The notes under the pieces are model-generated. The model did not search any database, had not been told where the DNA came from, and worked only from the letters and a program-made list of their open reading frames with translations. A DNA stretch of 64,000 nucleotides from Rhexocercosporidium sp. MPI-PUGE-AT-0058. Lineage: Eukaryota; Ascomycota; Leotiomycetes; Helotiales. Position 1 is the first letter of the stretch. Each line of letters opens with the position of its first letter. Made by a program: the position numbers and the translations under genes. The DNA is taken from the NCBI GenBank assembly GCA_020746875.1, contig JAGTJL010000016.1:1364001-1428000 (forward strand). Reading direction: 5' to 3'. Shown here piece after piece: positions 22,781 to 35,902 of the stretch.

Positions 22781-25049
22781 ATGTCAGATCAGAACATGTC
22801 AAGATTTGGCAAGAAGCCAGACTTGATAACTGTCCAGCCTTTGCGAAATGAGAGTGACCCATCTCTGTTATCCAGGAATACTGGGAGCCTGGGACCGTCT
22901 AACAAGGAACCCGCTTTGATCACATCGAAATGGACTATTGGATGGCAAACACCAACTTTGATGATAGCTTCCTATGCTCTTGGTATTGAATTTTCTCACT
23001 GGTCATTTATATGTGCTGATAATTTACAGCACTTGCGATTGCGATTGCTCATCTGCTGCTCTTCCGTTATCTTGATGGGAGAGAGGCAGATGGACCGAAC
23101 CGTGTTGCTCCCCAAGCATACATTGCAACAGCCTCAAATATTCTCGCCAATGCTTTTGGATTCGCTTTGAGAGCGTCCCTAGCCGTAGCATTCTGCCAAT
23201 ATCTCTGGCTGCTATTTCGAGCTCAAGCCATGAAAGTTTCGACCATCGAGCTCTTATACTCAATTCGAACAAATCCACTCCAGTTGTGCCGAGGAGCCGT
23301 TCTACGAGCTGCACCAACATTGTGTGCTCTTGCAACTATCATGTGGCTCTCCCAGGTTGCCAGCAGTTTCCCTCCGGGAGCTATTACCATCACAACGGCC
23401 CAGAGAGTCGATTTCAGTACGGTTTCTGTACCATCTTTCAATGCTTCCTATGTAAGAATACAAAATTTTCGAGGTCTGTCTTCGTCCGGAGACCAAGCTG
23501 ACTTTGGCAACTACAGATGGGTAACGGATCTGGGTCTGAAGCAAATGCCAATTCCCTCATCGAGCTCACGATGAGCTCATCAGGTGAGGGATTCGTATCT
23601 AGGTGCGTATCCATACGATGAAATACACCTTAAGTCTTACTAACTTTGACGGTGTTAGTCAGACCCACGGCGGAAAATCATCAAATCTCATCAATCGCTT
23701 AGCCCGTCAGGTACTCGTAGCCGGCGAAGCTTTCGTTCCGCCATCCCCTTGCGGCATGAACTGCTCATATATCACGCAATTTGAGGGGCCATACTTTGAA
23801 TGCAACAAGTCAACGAAGTTTACCAAGTCAAATAATTCAAATATCCATGATGCCTTAGAAACCCTCAACATCTATTCTGGCTCCTGGTTTTCGCCTCTTG
23901 CTCCTATAAATCGGGCTGGACCACGGTACAATGGAACGTACACGCAGGCAATTTTCAACAGCACCACACTTACACCGACCTCATTTGTGGAAAATACAAG
24001 GAACGACTCAACACTGGTGAATTTACAGGAAGAGAATACGATTTGTGCACCGGGCCGAGCAAAGTATACGATTCACAGCAATTATCGAAACAACATATAT
24101 TCTCGAAACGTCACACGAGAGCCTATTGACCGGCTGGTGAATCTTGCAATTAACACGCATGATGGAGCTGTTATGGTTCCAAACTTCGCACTGAACAAAA
24201 ACCGGACTTATGGAACGGTACCGGCAAACTGGAGTAAATCCGCCCTAGACTTCTATCGAGACAACAACATGATGACCATCTCGTCTGCCATGATGTCGTG
24301 GCTTCATGGGGATTTCCGTGCTTCACTGGCACAGATTCCAAAGAATGATCTGTTTGATGTTGAATTCGAACTGGCTTGGCATGAGGCTGTAATCTTAAGC
24401 TACAATGGAGTTTCAACCAGTGATGGAGGTACGTGAATACTCCTTCGGAGTCATACTAAGAACTAAACACTGACAAAGGCTTCGAACAGCTCAAAACAAA
24501 ACAATCATTGACAGCACGCGCTTCAATTCAATATTTGACAAATTTCAGGACAACAATACACCGTCATTCAACATCACTGAAGATATGTTGAACGACTATG
24601 TCCTCAACGTAACAACTTCCATAATGGTAGCATACGGGCGGTGGAACACCACAGCCAACGCAACCACATTCACCACTCTCAACGTGTACAGCTTCTCCGA
24701 ACCACTCAACCTCATCATCCCATACTTCCTCACTTTATTCGTCTCCATCCCTTTCGTCGTCATGGGCTGCTTAGCACTCATGAAGAACGGCGTCTCTGCC
24801 ACAGATGGAGGGTTCATGCAGCTTATTACCACAAACACAGGAAGTGCCATTATCGACAAAGCAGCAGCTGGAGGATGTCTGGGTGGAGATGAAAGCGCGC
24901 CGCAGGAGCTGAAAGATCTGAAGATCAGGTTTGGGGAGTTCATTGGAAGGGATGAGCCTGGTCGGGTCAAGCGGGCCGGCTTTGGTGTTGATGGCGAGCT
25001 GACCTCACTGACTAAGGGAACAGATTATGGCATTGCTAGATGGATCTAG
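22781..25049 (+). CDS. Fungal four-helix plasma-membrane protein of unknown function
   Basis: Five exons (22781-22982, 23030-23451, 23517-23602, 23659-24428, 24490-25049) give 679 residues with consistent phases. Two helices lie in residues about 55-120 (TPTLMIASYALGALAIAIAH and LRASLAVAFCQYLWLLF). A third sits at about 140-170 (LCALATIMWLSQVASSF). A large loop of about 400 residues with many Asn-x-Ser/Thr sites and paired cysteines (CGMNCSYITQF) follows, presumably outside the cell. A final helix (IIPYFLTLFVSIPFVVMGCL) precedes a cytosolic tail. This layout is the common ascomycete family often labelled 'formylmethionine deformylase-like', a name without enzymatic basis. No catalytic motif is visible. 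Lengths and topology match that family; the role is unknown. Confidence 0.82.
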
Positions 25050-26863
25050 TCTTGTCAATGAACAAACTCGAGCTTTTTTTCATTCTCACTCACCGTCAAT
25101 GCAGAAAATGGAAGCAAGATAGCAAGACTTCCGTCCTCCTGAGTTGATTCCACTAAGTATTTCGAAAACAGATATCTCTCACCATCACAGCACAGCTATA
25201 ACCGAGCTTTATTTCCCTATAGAGCCATCGCTTCACAACGCGCTGCTTCGGGAACGGTTGGAGCAACACACTAATCACCTCTCCTTGACGTCCTTGCACA
25301 AAGAAAAGAGGCTACAATGAAAGGAATATCAACGCAGCAAATGCTACAATAGCAGCGAAACAGGGGCAAAATCTCCATAGCCTTGGAGCACTCGATCTCT
25401 GCCCATGTCTCACGTTGCTGATTTCCAAAATCCCAGATCCGCTTCTCCACGCCACACCTCCACGACAGAAGCTTCAAACCACGCCTATTCGAAAGACAAA
25501 CCCGAACCAGCACAGACACAGGGAAAACAATGTGCCACATATTCTGCGGCTCCATATTGCGACGGCAGCCAGCAATTCCGCTACGGATCCAGCATCATTG
25601 ATGGAGAGCATCGAAATCGAGGCAGAAGGAGCTTCGAAGCGCTAATCCGCTCAAACTACACGCAATGCACCGAAGAAACGAATCTTACCTTTCAATGCAA
25701 CAGACACGAAAATAACCATCTACCCCTAGGAGCCTACACGATAACCGTAGAACTCCCAGCCACCGGAATTTCGCTACCCAGTATCTGGACGACGCCAGCT
25801 TGTTCTCGAGAGCAACCAAGGAGTCCGGGCTGCTGGGCACATCTGATGTACACCAAGCATCCAGACACATCTCTACCCAACCCTGTGAGAAAGGGAAAGA
25901 ATGGTCAGTGATCACTGCCACCACTCTGCGCTACACCGATCATCAATCTATATCGCCCGGTGCATGCAATGCAGAGCCGATTCCACACTCACGGTCACCA
26001 CGCTTTGCGACCTTTGGTCTTTCACTGGAAGGTCGGCAGCACAGCAATCCAGATAAACGACGCACGGATCCCGCGAACAAAGCAGCAACTCCCATCCACG
26101 ACCTTTTTTACGCCCTGGAAACGATGTCCACAATGTTGTAGATCCGAGTGGGAAAAACTCATCAGCACAACATTGGGGACTCAAATCAAGCCGAAAAAGC
26201 ACGCGGCTGCCAACAACAACCCTTAGATCCCGCAAGCAATGTTACGGGTTGTTCCTGTAACATCTACACCTACCCAGGACCAACGAGCCGAATCCTGCCA
26301 GCCAGCGCCTTCAAGAAGAACACAAGGCAGTATAAGAACACAAGGGACATCTTCCTCGGGAAAAGTCAAGTCGCCATTCCACATCATCGAGCATCTTACC
26401 CGAACCTAAATTTGACTTTGCTTCTGGATCAACTTCAGATTATCGAAGACCCCAAGTCTGGAGATACATTTGCATCAACTTGATTGTCATATGTCCAACT
26501 TAGACATGTGATAATGAGAAACTGGAAAGAGGAAAACGGATAGGCCAACTCGGCCATTATGAGAAATAGATCATCACAACGAGGGATACTGAATGTCACA
26601 AGTCACGCGAAGAACATGTGCGGAGAGGCCTTTTCTTCAAGTTTCAAATCGCAGGCGCGTTGGGCACGAGGTCCGGATTCCCATCCGCATCGTAAACACA
26701 CCTAACTACACGGATTTTGCTCTATCCGGATGCGCAGAAAACAGACCACGCCCCAGACCAAAATATACCCATGCAGCACCATTGCCGTGCAGCAAATCCA
26801 TCGGTCCTTCATCCAGTTAGCGAAAGGTCTGAAAGAACACACCGAGACGGTTCGGTAGGCCAC
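25050..26863. other. Intergenic region, no supported gene
   Basis: About 1.8 kb lies between the 3' ends of two convergent genes. The longest ATG frame (25405-25911 plus, 168 codons) is rich in Thr/His/Pro/Ser, overlaps equally long frames on both strands and shows no domain. I do not call it. A degraded gene cannot be excluded. Confidence 0.4.
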
Positions 26864-28657
26864 TCAAGCGATGGTGAAATCAGACTCGCTCCAGGTATTG
26901 GCATCGATCATCTTGTCGATATCGTTGCTGGTGAGCTTGTCAGGGAACTTTTGGTTCGGAACAACGCCAATGTAAATCTCATCGTTGCGGAAGATGGTTA
27001 CGATGGTTGTTGTGCCGGTAACAGGACGGTTGAAGTAATCGGAATCACCTCCAGAGGCATCGGCATGAATAGTAGACTTCATGTAGTGGGAACCAACTGA
27101 GAGGCATTCGGCAATATCAATCCTAAAAGCGCATTTCGTCAGCACATTGTTCGTGGGCAACCTGCAAAGGAAATTTGTGTAGAGAGGTTTATCGTGCGTG
27201 GGAGATTTGACTTACTCGCCACACGAAGGCCAGCAAGAACAGCCGCCATACTGTTGGGTGCGTGGGATCTTGGCGTTCAACAACCAAACAGCTGGCTGGT
27301 CACCCTCGAAACCAGTCTTTCCATCAAAAGGCATGCCAAACTCAATGAAGAAGATCTTATCAGAGCCGTCGAATCCATCTAGGGGAACAAGATATCAGCG
27401 GATGTTGTGACTTGGACGGGCAAACAACCAGGAAGAGACTTACGGTACGCAACAGAACCAGGGCGAGAGTATCCACAATTGTGAGTTTTGCATTCTTCAC
27501 CAGTCATGATTGTAATTTCGTTACCAGATGGAATAACCGTATCAGCAAGGACCTGGGGCGAAGTAGAACCCGAGGTTCCTTCGCTGTTGACATACGACAA
27601 GGATGCTCCGAACTTGCTGTGGATGCGTTAGCAGATCGGTTTTTTGGACATGTCATTTGTGCGAAGAAAATGTGGTCCTCAACAAGTGTTGAGTAGTCAA
27701 ATGGAAGGGGGACGTACTAGTCGAAGACTCCCGAACCTTGACCTCCATGATTTCCCAAGAACACAACGTTGTCAGCGATTTGCGAGACAGAGTCATAGTA
27801 CGAGGTTCTTGAGTAAACATTCTTTGCCTTGGCATTGTTCTTCTCGTTCTTGTTATCGGCAACGGCACCAGCTGGAGTATTGATTGAAGTTGGGGCTGCT
27901 AGTATTTGTCAATCTTCAATTCGACATCTCGCTACTATCATAGTAGATCGGATGGCATGGAGGAACTTACTTTGCTTGCCTGAACTGACTTCACTCACAA
28001 TGCAAGTTGTAGTAGAGGTGGTTATAAGTGCGGTTGTAGAGGTTGTTGTTGTACTATCGGCTGCCTTGGTTCCAGTGACAAGGGTAGTTGCCGGAACGGT
28101 CTTAGGGTTCGTCGCATCAGGGCCAAACCAATTATTCTCCCAAGACTGAACCAAGCCATCAATGGTTGCAATCACCATGTCCTTCTTGGCAGGGTGGTGG
28201 ATGTTAACCTTCTTGATGGCCTTGTGTTGGTGACGGTGGTGAATGTCAGACTCAACGCGCTTGGTCTTTTCGGCCTTCGAGAGAGTGTAAGCGGCGAACT
28301 GCTTGACTGCAATCGGGCCTCTCAAGTGAAGCGACAACTGTGGTGGTCCCGTAAGCAATCGCATACTGGTTTCGCAGGTGGAGGCAATGGATCACCTACC
28401 TCCTCATCGAAGGGGGCGAGAGAACCACCGAAATGCTTGGGCTTAGTATCGCAGGTACCAGAAGAGTCCATGGCGATGATCTCTTGATAGACGCCACCGT
28501 TCTTTCCAACGTTCAAATACTTGACGGACTTAACTTCCTGGCAATACGAATTACCTTCCATCATCTTCGATCCCTTGGCACAAAGGTCAGCAATTCCCAT
28601 TCCGAAGAACGAGAACGCAACCACAAGCGCCAGGAGAATCTTGTTGATAGATCTCAT
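26864..28657 (-). CDS. TOS1-like secreted cell-wall glycosyl hydrolase
   Basis: Six exons (28400-28657, 27971-28337, 27718-27898, 27444-27616, 27216-27378, 26864-27122) give 466 residues. An N-terminal signal peptide (MRSINKILLALVVAFSFFGM, cut after GIA) precedes a Cys-containing module, YLNVGKNGGVYQEII and LSLHLRGPIAVKQFAAYTL. This is the N-terminal domain of the TOS1/YJL171C family (DUF2403). A His-rich stretch and a Ser/Thr/Ala linker follow. The C-terminal domain (DUF2401) shows KIFFIEFGMPFDG, AVWLLNAKIPRTQQYGGCSC, CGEIDIAECL and STIHADASGGDSDYF, which includes an E-x-D-x-x-E glycosidase-like core. Family members are wall proteins proposed to act on beta-1,3-glucan. All five introns keep phase. 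Its neighbour 1.3 kb away is also a secreted wall-type protein. Confidence 0.88.
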
Positions 28658-29974
28658 TTTAGGCGGTGGTCTATAGACAAGCGGTGGAGATTATTGTGGG
28701 GATGGTCGTCGTAGATCGATCGACGCGTTGAAACTTGGGGTACGTGAATCTCAACTGACCGCGAATCAATCCGCAGCAGCGAGGAAAAGGATATAGAGGT
28801 TTGAAAAGATTCCGTCCGTAACAGCGAGCAGCGCATATATGCGCAATTGATGTTGTGAAGAAGGGGAACGACGTTGATAGGGAAGAAGGTGTTGATGTTC
28901 GAGGGATGTCGGAGCTCGTTTGTTTACCTCACGATAGCTTCAACCTAACTCGAGAACTGAACTCGCCGATCGGGAAAACCACTAGCGGCGGCAACCTTCG
29001 AGCCGAAGTATCTCCAGGGTACCGAAGAACAAGATAGGCAAGAACTTCTGGATCTCATGACCTGCAATACCTGGACGAATGGTGACTGTCTGCTTGGAAA
29101 AAAAAGGGCGTCTCCATACATTATGGCAGAATGTCTTTCATCCAGGCCCAGAGACATGTTGGTGATGCCTCCACGGACAAGCATGGCCATTTCTTTGCCC
29201 GCGACGGCGCCTTAGAGGAGCCTTGGGAGGAGGGATCAAAGCAGACCTTACACAATAAACAGAGTGTGCAAGGTCGGCTTTTGAGGAGCCATGAAAGACC
29301 GTGGTGAGTACCTTTTATTGGTATTGTTGTTAATGGAGAGAAGAAGATATAGCAGAGAGAATGAATGGAGAGGAGAGGTCCTTATATCGCCTCCTTTACG
29401 AGCACAAGAGGTGTGTCCCTTCCGGCTTCGGAAGGTGCAATGGCAAAGTATGTGCCAGTGCCAGCGCCTTCTCCCCTGCTTGAACGCTTTCCCCTCCACT
29501 GACAACTTCGAATCTAGAATACTTTCCGGGCTATTAAAATTCACGCCGAAGCAGTTCCTTGGCTCCATCTTTGTCACACTGACAAGCCTCCGGCCTCCAG
29601 TCACTGACAGGAGGAACGACATGACAAAAAGATTGCCCTGTGCCGAGCGGTTACGCACGCGAGCAGTCAAGCTTGGTTTTGCTTGATCATTCTTGGCCAG
29701 AGGAAGTGTGGCCGCCGCCGAGTGCCATCAAGCAGAGTTCTGACATGGAATATAACATGGAGAGCCGAGGTTCCAGAGACAACTGGCAAATCTACGCTTG
29801 CTTCAAGTACATTCAACAAGATGAAAGGAAGCCGTCATTCCATAAAGTCACTCGTTTCTTCAATCCAAGATGCAAAGCACTCCTCGGTTGTGGTAAACAT
29901 TGATCTTTTAAGATTTAACTATGTCCAAGAATATTTCCGAATATACACCCAACACCCCTTCTATCCGCCTCCGT
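28658..29974. other. Intergenic region between the two secreted-protein genes
   Basis: About 1.3 kb contains the TOS1-like promoter and the 3' flank of the next gene; both are on the minus strand. Open frames (for example 29248-29670 minus) are unspliced, overlap on opposite strands and have no domain. No RNA gene is seen. Confidence 0.45.
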
Positions 29975-30984
29975 TTACGAGATAACGCCTCCCATCTTCG
30001 TGGTCAAGTGCATGGTAGTCCCTGGGACGTAGCAGCTTCCGTTGCTGTCTCCAATTGGCTGTTTGTCGGTCAACCAGAAGTTCTCGGTTCTCGAGCTGAC
30101 ACAAGAGTTCTCCTTGGAGGAGATGGTCATGTCGTAGTTGTTGCTGCCCTTGCTCATGATGGCAGAATAGTCAAATCCACTACCCTCGGATTTGAATTGG
30201 ACCTCTCCCCAGACGGTGGCGTACGCACCAGACACAGCGATGTCGTTGGTGACCTCGGCCCAAGCAGCTTGGGTGTTGTCCTGGAAAGCGACGATCTGAG
30301 ACTTTCCTGGCTTGAGGGCGAATGTGAGGGTGGTGTTCTGTGGAGCGAGAGCTGAACCAGAGAGAATTCTGTCATCGGGACCAATTTTCTGCCAGATGTT
30401 GATGACCATGGGCTTGGAGCCAGTATTGATAAAAGTATTGGTGAAGTCATATCCGGATGTGGAGCCGACCTTGATGATGTTCGCACCGTATGGAATGCCA
30501 CAGTTTCCGCGATAGAAGTCGCCGAGCTGACCTTGCGAAGGCGAAGGGGATCCAAAAGATTTACGAGAGTTCGAGGCTCCAACCAAGCCATTCAACAATG
30601 ATGTGAGGTCACCGGCGATATCAGAGACAATCGAGTTGTCACTGACGGTATCGGCGGGGCTGGATGAAGCAGCCTTTGGAGTTTCAGCGGGCTTTGCAGG
30701 AGCCGCAGGAGTTGGAGTCGCGACAGCAACTGGAGGAACGGTGGTGCTGGTTTGTCCGGCAGCGTATGCGGCCTCCCAGTCGATACCCATGTTTTCCCAG
30801 TCGAGAGTCTCGTAGTCGATACTGCAGAGATTGTTAATTTCACCCAAGATTCGTCAGCATTGAGAGGAGCTGCTTACTCCTTCTTCTGGTGAGCACGACG
30901 GTGCAAATGAAGGTGAGTAGGACCAGCCACGGCTTCGCCGATCAAGGCGGCCACCATCAAAGTGGAAACGGTTGAGCAACGCAT
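29975..30984 (-). CDS. Asp f 4-like secreted protein
   Basis: Two exons (30878-30984 and 29975-30821) give 317 residues. The first exon encodes a clean signal peptide (MRCSTVSTLMVAALIGEAVA) and a basic, His-rich pro-segment ending RRAHQKK, a likely Kex2-type site. A Pro/Ala/Thr linker follows. From about residue 140 a globular domain begins: FYRGNCGIPYGANIIKVG, INIWQKIGPDDRI, QIVAFQDNTQAAW and GFDYSAIMSKG. The GN(C/V)G-PYGSNII start, the K-x-G-x-D-x-R block and the VAFD/Q-x-NSQ-x-x-W block recall the fungal Asp f 4 allergen family of secreted/wall proteins of unknown function. I recognise this from block order rather than an alignment, so the family call is moderate; secretion is secure. Confidence 0.7.
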
Positions 30985-33519
30985 TTTCGAAATGGGTCTT
31001 TATATATAGACACAAGGTGTTGGCGTTGTTTGGAAGTTTTTGATTGTTGTTGCTGCGAGACGCGGGTCTTCAAGAATAGCAGGAATGAAGAGATCTAAGT
31101 TCGTGAAAAGGGGGTGGCCGTTGGGGTTGCGAAGGAGTGATGAGAGCGGTGTATTGCTCAAGGTATTGGCAAGGAATGTTGCGAATATGGGGAAGTGAAG
31201 GTGTTCAACGGCGACCTTATGTCCTCTTGTGGATGAGGGAGGAAAGAGAAGGGGGATCCAGGGAGGGAGGACGGGCTGGAGTACATAAGGGAATACTGTG
31301 GTGACCTGGCAGCGTGGGCGAGATGGGAAGACAGGGGGGAGAAATTGAGATGAACCGCACCAGCGCAGTCGACCGACCAGTGACAGCACCGTCAGCCTCT
31401 AGCGAGAGGACTCCACATGGTCCGACAGGAGGAGGAGGATGATGAGGGCGAATGGGGTGGTGAGGGCGGATAGGGCCCCCTCCCCTTGGCACCAAGATCC
31501 ACTAGAACGCGTACCTGAGCGGACACTGACGGGGCCCCTTGGGACGCTGGCAGCCCGTCTCAGGGGCCGCTGTGAGTGGCCGAGCACAGGCACCAAGGAC
31601 AGGGTTAAGCCATTCTAAATCTTGCTGGGACAGGGGCCCGCACACCCTAATTCCACTTCCATCCCTTCAATCCCACCCAGAAACCAGCATCCTAGCCCCC
31701 GTACTGGCCCCGCCCTGGCCGAACGTCTCGAGTCCCGAAGCCTTTTCTAAATTCTCACAGGCTCTTTTCACCTTCTGAGCCCTTTGACAGAGCCTGGGCC
31801 TGTCACGGCCTTGGGTAGGCCCAAACCAAACACACCTCGTCCGACCACAGCATCTCATCTTGCATCTCGTTTCACCCTCGGCGCTCTAGCTGATTCGAGC
31901 CACGACAAGCCAGAACAGACTTGGTCCGTTTCCTCGTCTGGGCTTGGAGTGTGGTGCAACGTGCGTCCTTCCTGATGGACTGGACTGGACTGGACCGAAC
32001 TACATGAACCTGTGCTGGCAGTGACACTGGGCAAGTCAAACAGGTCTCTGTTCGAGCTGTCGCCAGCATTTGAATCCGGTTTGTTTTGATCCTGGAAAGA
32101 AAGGTGGCCGCTGAGGTGAGTTTGTTTAGCGACTTATTATTATTCCTCGGAAGGATGGCTTATGGATAACATCAGATCCACAATTGGACACTCATGATTG
32201 AATCAAGGAAAATACCCAGCACAGCACCACCAGGAACCTACCGAGTAAGGATTCGTCGGCATATCCCACTTACTCAAGACTCCCAGAAGATCCTTTGCAG
32301 AGGTTTCTGCATGGAGTCAATTCCAATCCTCAGATTGGTGTAAAAGTCTGCAAAGAATCTAGTCGTGCAGGTCGAGAGACTTTCAGCTGCTGAGATGTCT
32401 GAACAATCGCTCCGATTACTGACAGGTGGATGAATGGCTTCCACACTTTCCAAAAGTCGAGAAACCTTCAACACACACCACCTCAACAGAACTGTGCAGC
32501 TTCGGTCGCCGAATCTTGCATCACCTCTTTGCAGCAGTACACGACGGGCCAACACATCAAATCGTACAGCGTCATGATATGAAAACGATTATCTCATGAC
32601 TTCAACAATTTGACACATGTACTCATCCCGCATTTCGCATGCTTTACTACTCGGCAGATCAAAACCTCACATCCCTCAATCACATCGCATCACATTGAAA
32701 CTTACACCACCAGCACCGACCAGACAGACACACATCGACATCGCAGGAAACACTAATCTCACCATCCCCACAGCCAATCAGAAAGATAACATTTCGATCG
32801 TCATCCTCTCTCCCTCGCGGAAGTCAATCGTTCGATCCGCTCTGCTGCTCTCTATCCTAAAGTTTTTTAACTTCCGTAGCGCAATGGTCTAACCCCCCTC
32901 TACCTGTAGCCCTACCTCTAATCCTGAAGATCATGAACATCAAAGAGTCCAGAACGCAGACCCGAAGAACGTGAACGCGCGTGCCCACACTCGAGTCAGG
33001 AATGGATCACGATTAGGTTTATTATCGCCGAAATATAAACAGACGGGACGGCAGAGAGCGACCTTTCCTCCTCCTGAACTTGCTGCTGACTGTGCTTAGG
33101 CCATGCATAAGTTCCATCAGGTTAGTGCAGCGGTTTTGTGCGCCTTTTATGTACAGCCTATGAACGTCTAATCGGGTGGGTAAAATGTGCAGAGTCTGCA
33201 CAAATGGCTTTTCTCGCTGTGCTCCATCGACAGGGGTTACTGTTGAATGGAAGGGGAGTCTGGACTTGGAACGGGTTCGGTGTTACTTTTTTGTGCAAGC
33301 GACGCGATGGAATGTGCAGGAAAGAGTTTTTATGCTGCATAAGCCTCCTGTACTGTACTGTAAGGAATTGATACTGATTGACATGTGATATGGGATTCGG
33401 ATACAGTGAGGGGAAGGCAACCAACCTCATCACAAGGCAGGATTCTGTTGAGTTGGAGGTGTGAGTTCGACTACTGTTGTACCTGCACTTCAGGGCCACG
33501 TATGTACCTGCATACTGTT

Positions 33520-33540
33520 CCAAGCTCCAAGCTCCAAGCT
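33520..33540 (+). repeat. (CCAAGCT)3 flanked by a 12-nt direct repeat
   Basis: Three exact 7-nt units are flanked by GTACCTGCATAC at 33504-33515 and again at 33545-33556. The arrangement suggests local slippage or double-strand-break repair rather than a functional site. Confidence 0.75.
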
Positions 33541-33936
33541 CCGAGTACCTGCATACATCAAGATAATCGCTCAGGAACCCAAGACAAGATGACACCAGGA
33601 CGCAGCGAAGACTGCGTGGCAAACGGAGACAGGTGGGTGGGCCAGGATCGGGAATTGCTGGAAATGCATCTGCACCATCTCCAATCTATCACGCGTCAAT
33701 CAATCCATTCTTTTCCTTTGCCTTGCTTTGCTTTGCTTTCCTTTCCTATCCGTCTCTTCCCCACCTGCCCTTCCTATTCCTCGTTCCATTCTATCTGCTA
33801 GCGTCGGACGACGTTGCTTTTGCGTTGCCTTATTAATTAACCTTTATTTCCACGTCCTCCATCTTGGCCTTCCCGAGCCCCCTCCTCAGGTCGTGGTCGT
33901 GCGACCTACAGTACTGTAAAGCGACCGCGTGGCCTA

Positions 33937-33972
33937 CATCCATCCATCCATGCATACATACATGCGTGCATG
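33937..33972 (+). repeat. CATC/CATA tetranucleotide repeat
   Basis: Four-base units CATC then CATA/CATG repeat about nine times with drift. It is a simple microsatellite in the gene-free region. Confidence 0.75.
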
Positions 33973-34555
33973 TTTATTCAAAAGGCCGGCCTGTACTGTA
34001 TGATCAAATGCTTAACCCCCATCCGCGGCGTTGGGAAAGGCCATCCAGTTCCAATCCTGCGATAGAGTTAAATTTTGGCTCGGCGGTAACGGTCGCTTGG
34101 AGGTCGCTGGCTGCCTGCCGGCTGTGTGTTTCTCTCTCGCCTATGATAATAAAGTATTCGGGGTGCATGCCTCGCCTCCGGCAAGAATAGGCTCGTGGGA
34201 GCCAAACAACCCGGGGGGGAGGTTGAGATCACTCTACCAGCCCTGTTTATTCCTTTGTTGTCTGGTATGCGAATGGGTGGAATTAGGAGACGTTTGCTTA
34301 CTCGTTCTCCTTCCGCTGGGTTTGTGTCTATGTTTGTTTCGTTTCGTGGAGGATGGTGGGAGGCTTAGTCGAGTCGTTCGTTCATTTGCTGGGTGCGAGC
34401 GGTTAAATCCCACGAATTCTTTTTTTGCGAATCTCACGGCATGAGTCTCGCTGTGTGACGATCATCGCGCTATAAATAAGAAAACATTGGGCTGAAATGT
34501 TTTGCTCGTGAGTGCAGCTTATTGGCTTGTCTGGCTGCTTGTTTATTGTTGTGAC

Positions 34556-34576
34556 GCGAGAGCGAGAGCGAGAGCG
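34556..34576 (+). repeat. (GCGAGA)3 microsatellite
   Basis: Three exact GCGAGA units plus a partial fourth form a purine-rich simple repeat in the gene-free region. Confidence 0.75.
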
Positions 34577-35902
34577 GCGAAAGGGGATCCAGTCTTAAAG
34601 GAGGGAGACTTGGCGTGGGATTTGTTTTGTTTGATGGATTATCAGAAATGGTTACCTCCCACATTGTTGTTGACTAACTCTGTATCGTTTTCAAGGCGGC
34701 ATAATTGAAGACTGCCTGCCTCTAAACAGCACCTCCTGGTATCGTTCCCCACCGGACGTATCAACCAAATAACCACAAATACTTAAAACGAATGCTATCC
34801 GGCCACCCTCATGGTTGCATGCCTACCTACATCACCACCAACACAAGCACTTCTATCTACACCGCCACCGACCTCAAAACCCAAGACCTTCTCCGTACCA
34901 GTAAAACTCACGATTCCAAACATTTTGTTGGCATATTCTAAACTGTTGGTTCATTCAGCGCATGGCAAGTGAAGTCCTCTCTCACTCGCCATATATTTCT
35001 CCTTTCTCTCTCTCGGAGAAGCCAACAAAATCCCTTTTCCCTCTACATCCCATAACTCCCACAACTCCCACAACTCCCTCGCTCGCCTTGCTTGTACTGT
35101 ACTATATATGGACCCCTCAGCCCTACCCTACCATTCTCCAATACAGCACCAACCCACCAAAACCTCCTTCCAATCCAAAGAGAGACGAAGAAGGAAAAAG
35201 CCAAGCCAAGTGTAAGCTAACTAGAGTGTCAAATCTCCCCTCCACCTCCTTCTCTTTCCTCTCTCGCTTGACGAAAATCAACAAAGAGTACTACTACTGT
35301 ACCTTCCACCCGTAGCGAGTGAGTGAGTACCCTTCGAAGGAAATCCTAACAAAACACAAGCCATACACCAAGACATGCGTTCAAATCACAAACATCACAG
35401 AATTTATACTCCTGCCACGAGATCCGAGCCGAGTAACTGTTCTCAGAACGGGTAAGTGCCAGAGCCCGTCTAAACCGATCAATGCTCTGTCTGGGACCGA
35501 AATGATCCTCGGTACCGGAATTGGGCGTTGAGGGAGACATATGCCGACTAGTGTCCGCATATGACACCTGCCTGTCACTTGTGCGTCTGGGATTTCCTAT
35601 GTGAATGTCGATGCTGGGACGTCACTTGGGGTTCTATTGTGAGTGTTGGTATTGATTATAGTAGGGGCGTACAGTACATGAGATAGCTGATTGTTGTCCC
35701 TGGGGTGTCAAGAAATTTGAAGCTCTCTAAAGAGCTTCTAAAATATCTCTATCCTTGATTGTGATCCAACGATGACTGTTGGATATAGCGAACCATAATT
35801 CCGATACGCAAACAATTTTGCAGTTCGTGAGACTGCTTGATAATTGATCATTCTCATTATTAAAGCCTACAACTATAGTCGCAACTGAAGCTGCTTCGAC
35901 AC

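Larger units (their letters stand above)
30985..35902. other. 4.9-kb region without recognisable gene
   Basis: No frame here resembles a protein, although several reach 130-154 codons (33158-33622 minus, 33385-33801 plus, 34031-34444 plus). They overlap on both strands and contain pyrimidine- or repeat-derived residues. The sequence has long C/T-rich stretches (about 31200-31700 and 34960-35240) and small tandem repeats at 33520, 33937 and 34556. It lies upstream of the Asp f 4-like gene and downstream of ATG14. It could be an extended promoter, a long 5' leader or non-coding transcription units. Confidence 0.45.

Noticed and set aside
25405..25911. A 168-codon ATG frame between the membrane protein and the TOS1-like gene
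   Set aside because: Overlapping frames of similar length on both strands, composition typical of unselected sequence, and no domain or splice partner.
32877..32887. Perfect tRNA A-box-like TAGCGCAATGG
   Set aside because: No B box (GGTTCGANTCC) and no cloverleaf pairing follow in the next 80 nt, so this is not a tRNA gene.
33158..34444. Open frames of 130-154 codons in the gene-free region
   Set aside because: They overlap on both strands, include translated microsatellites, and have no recognisable features.
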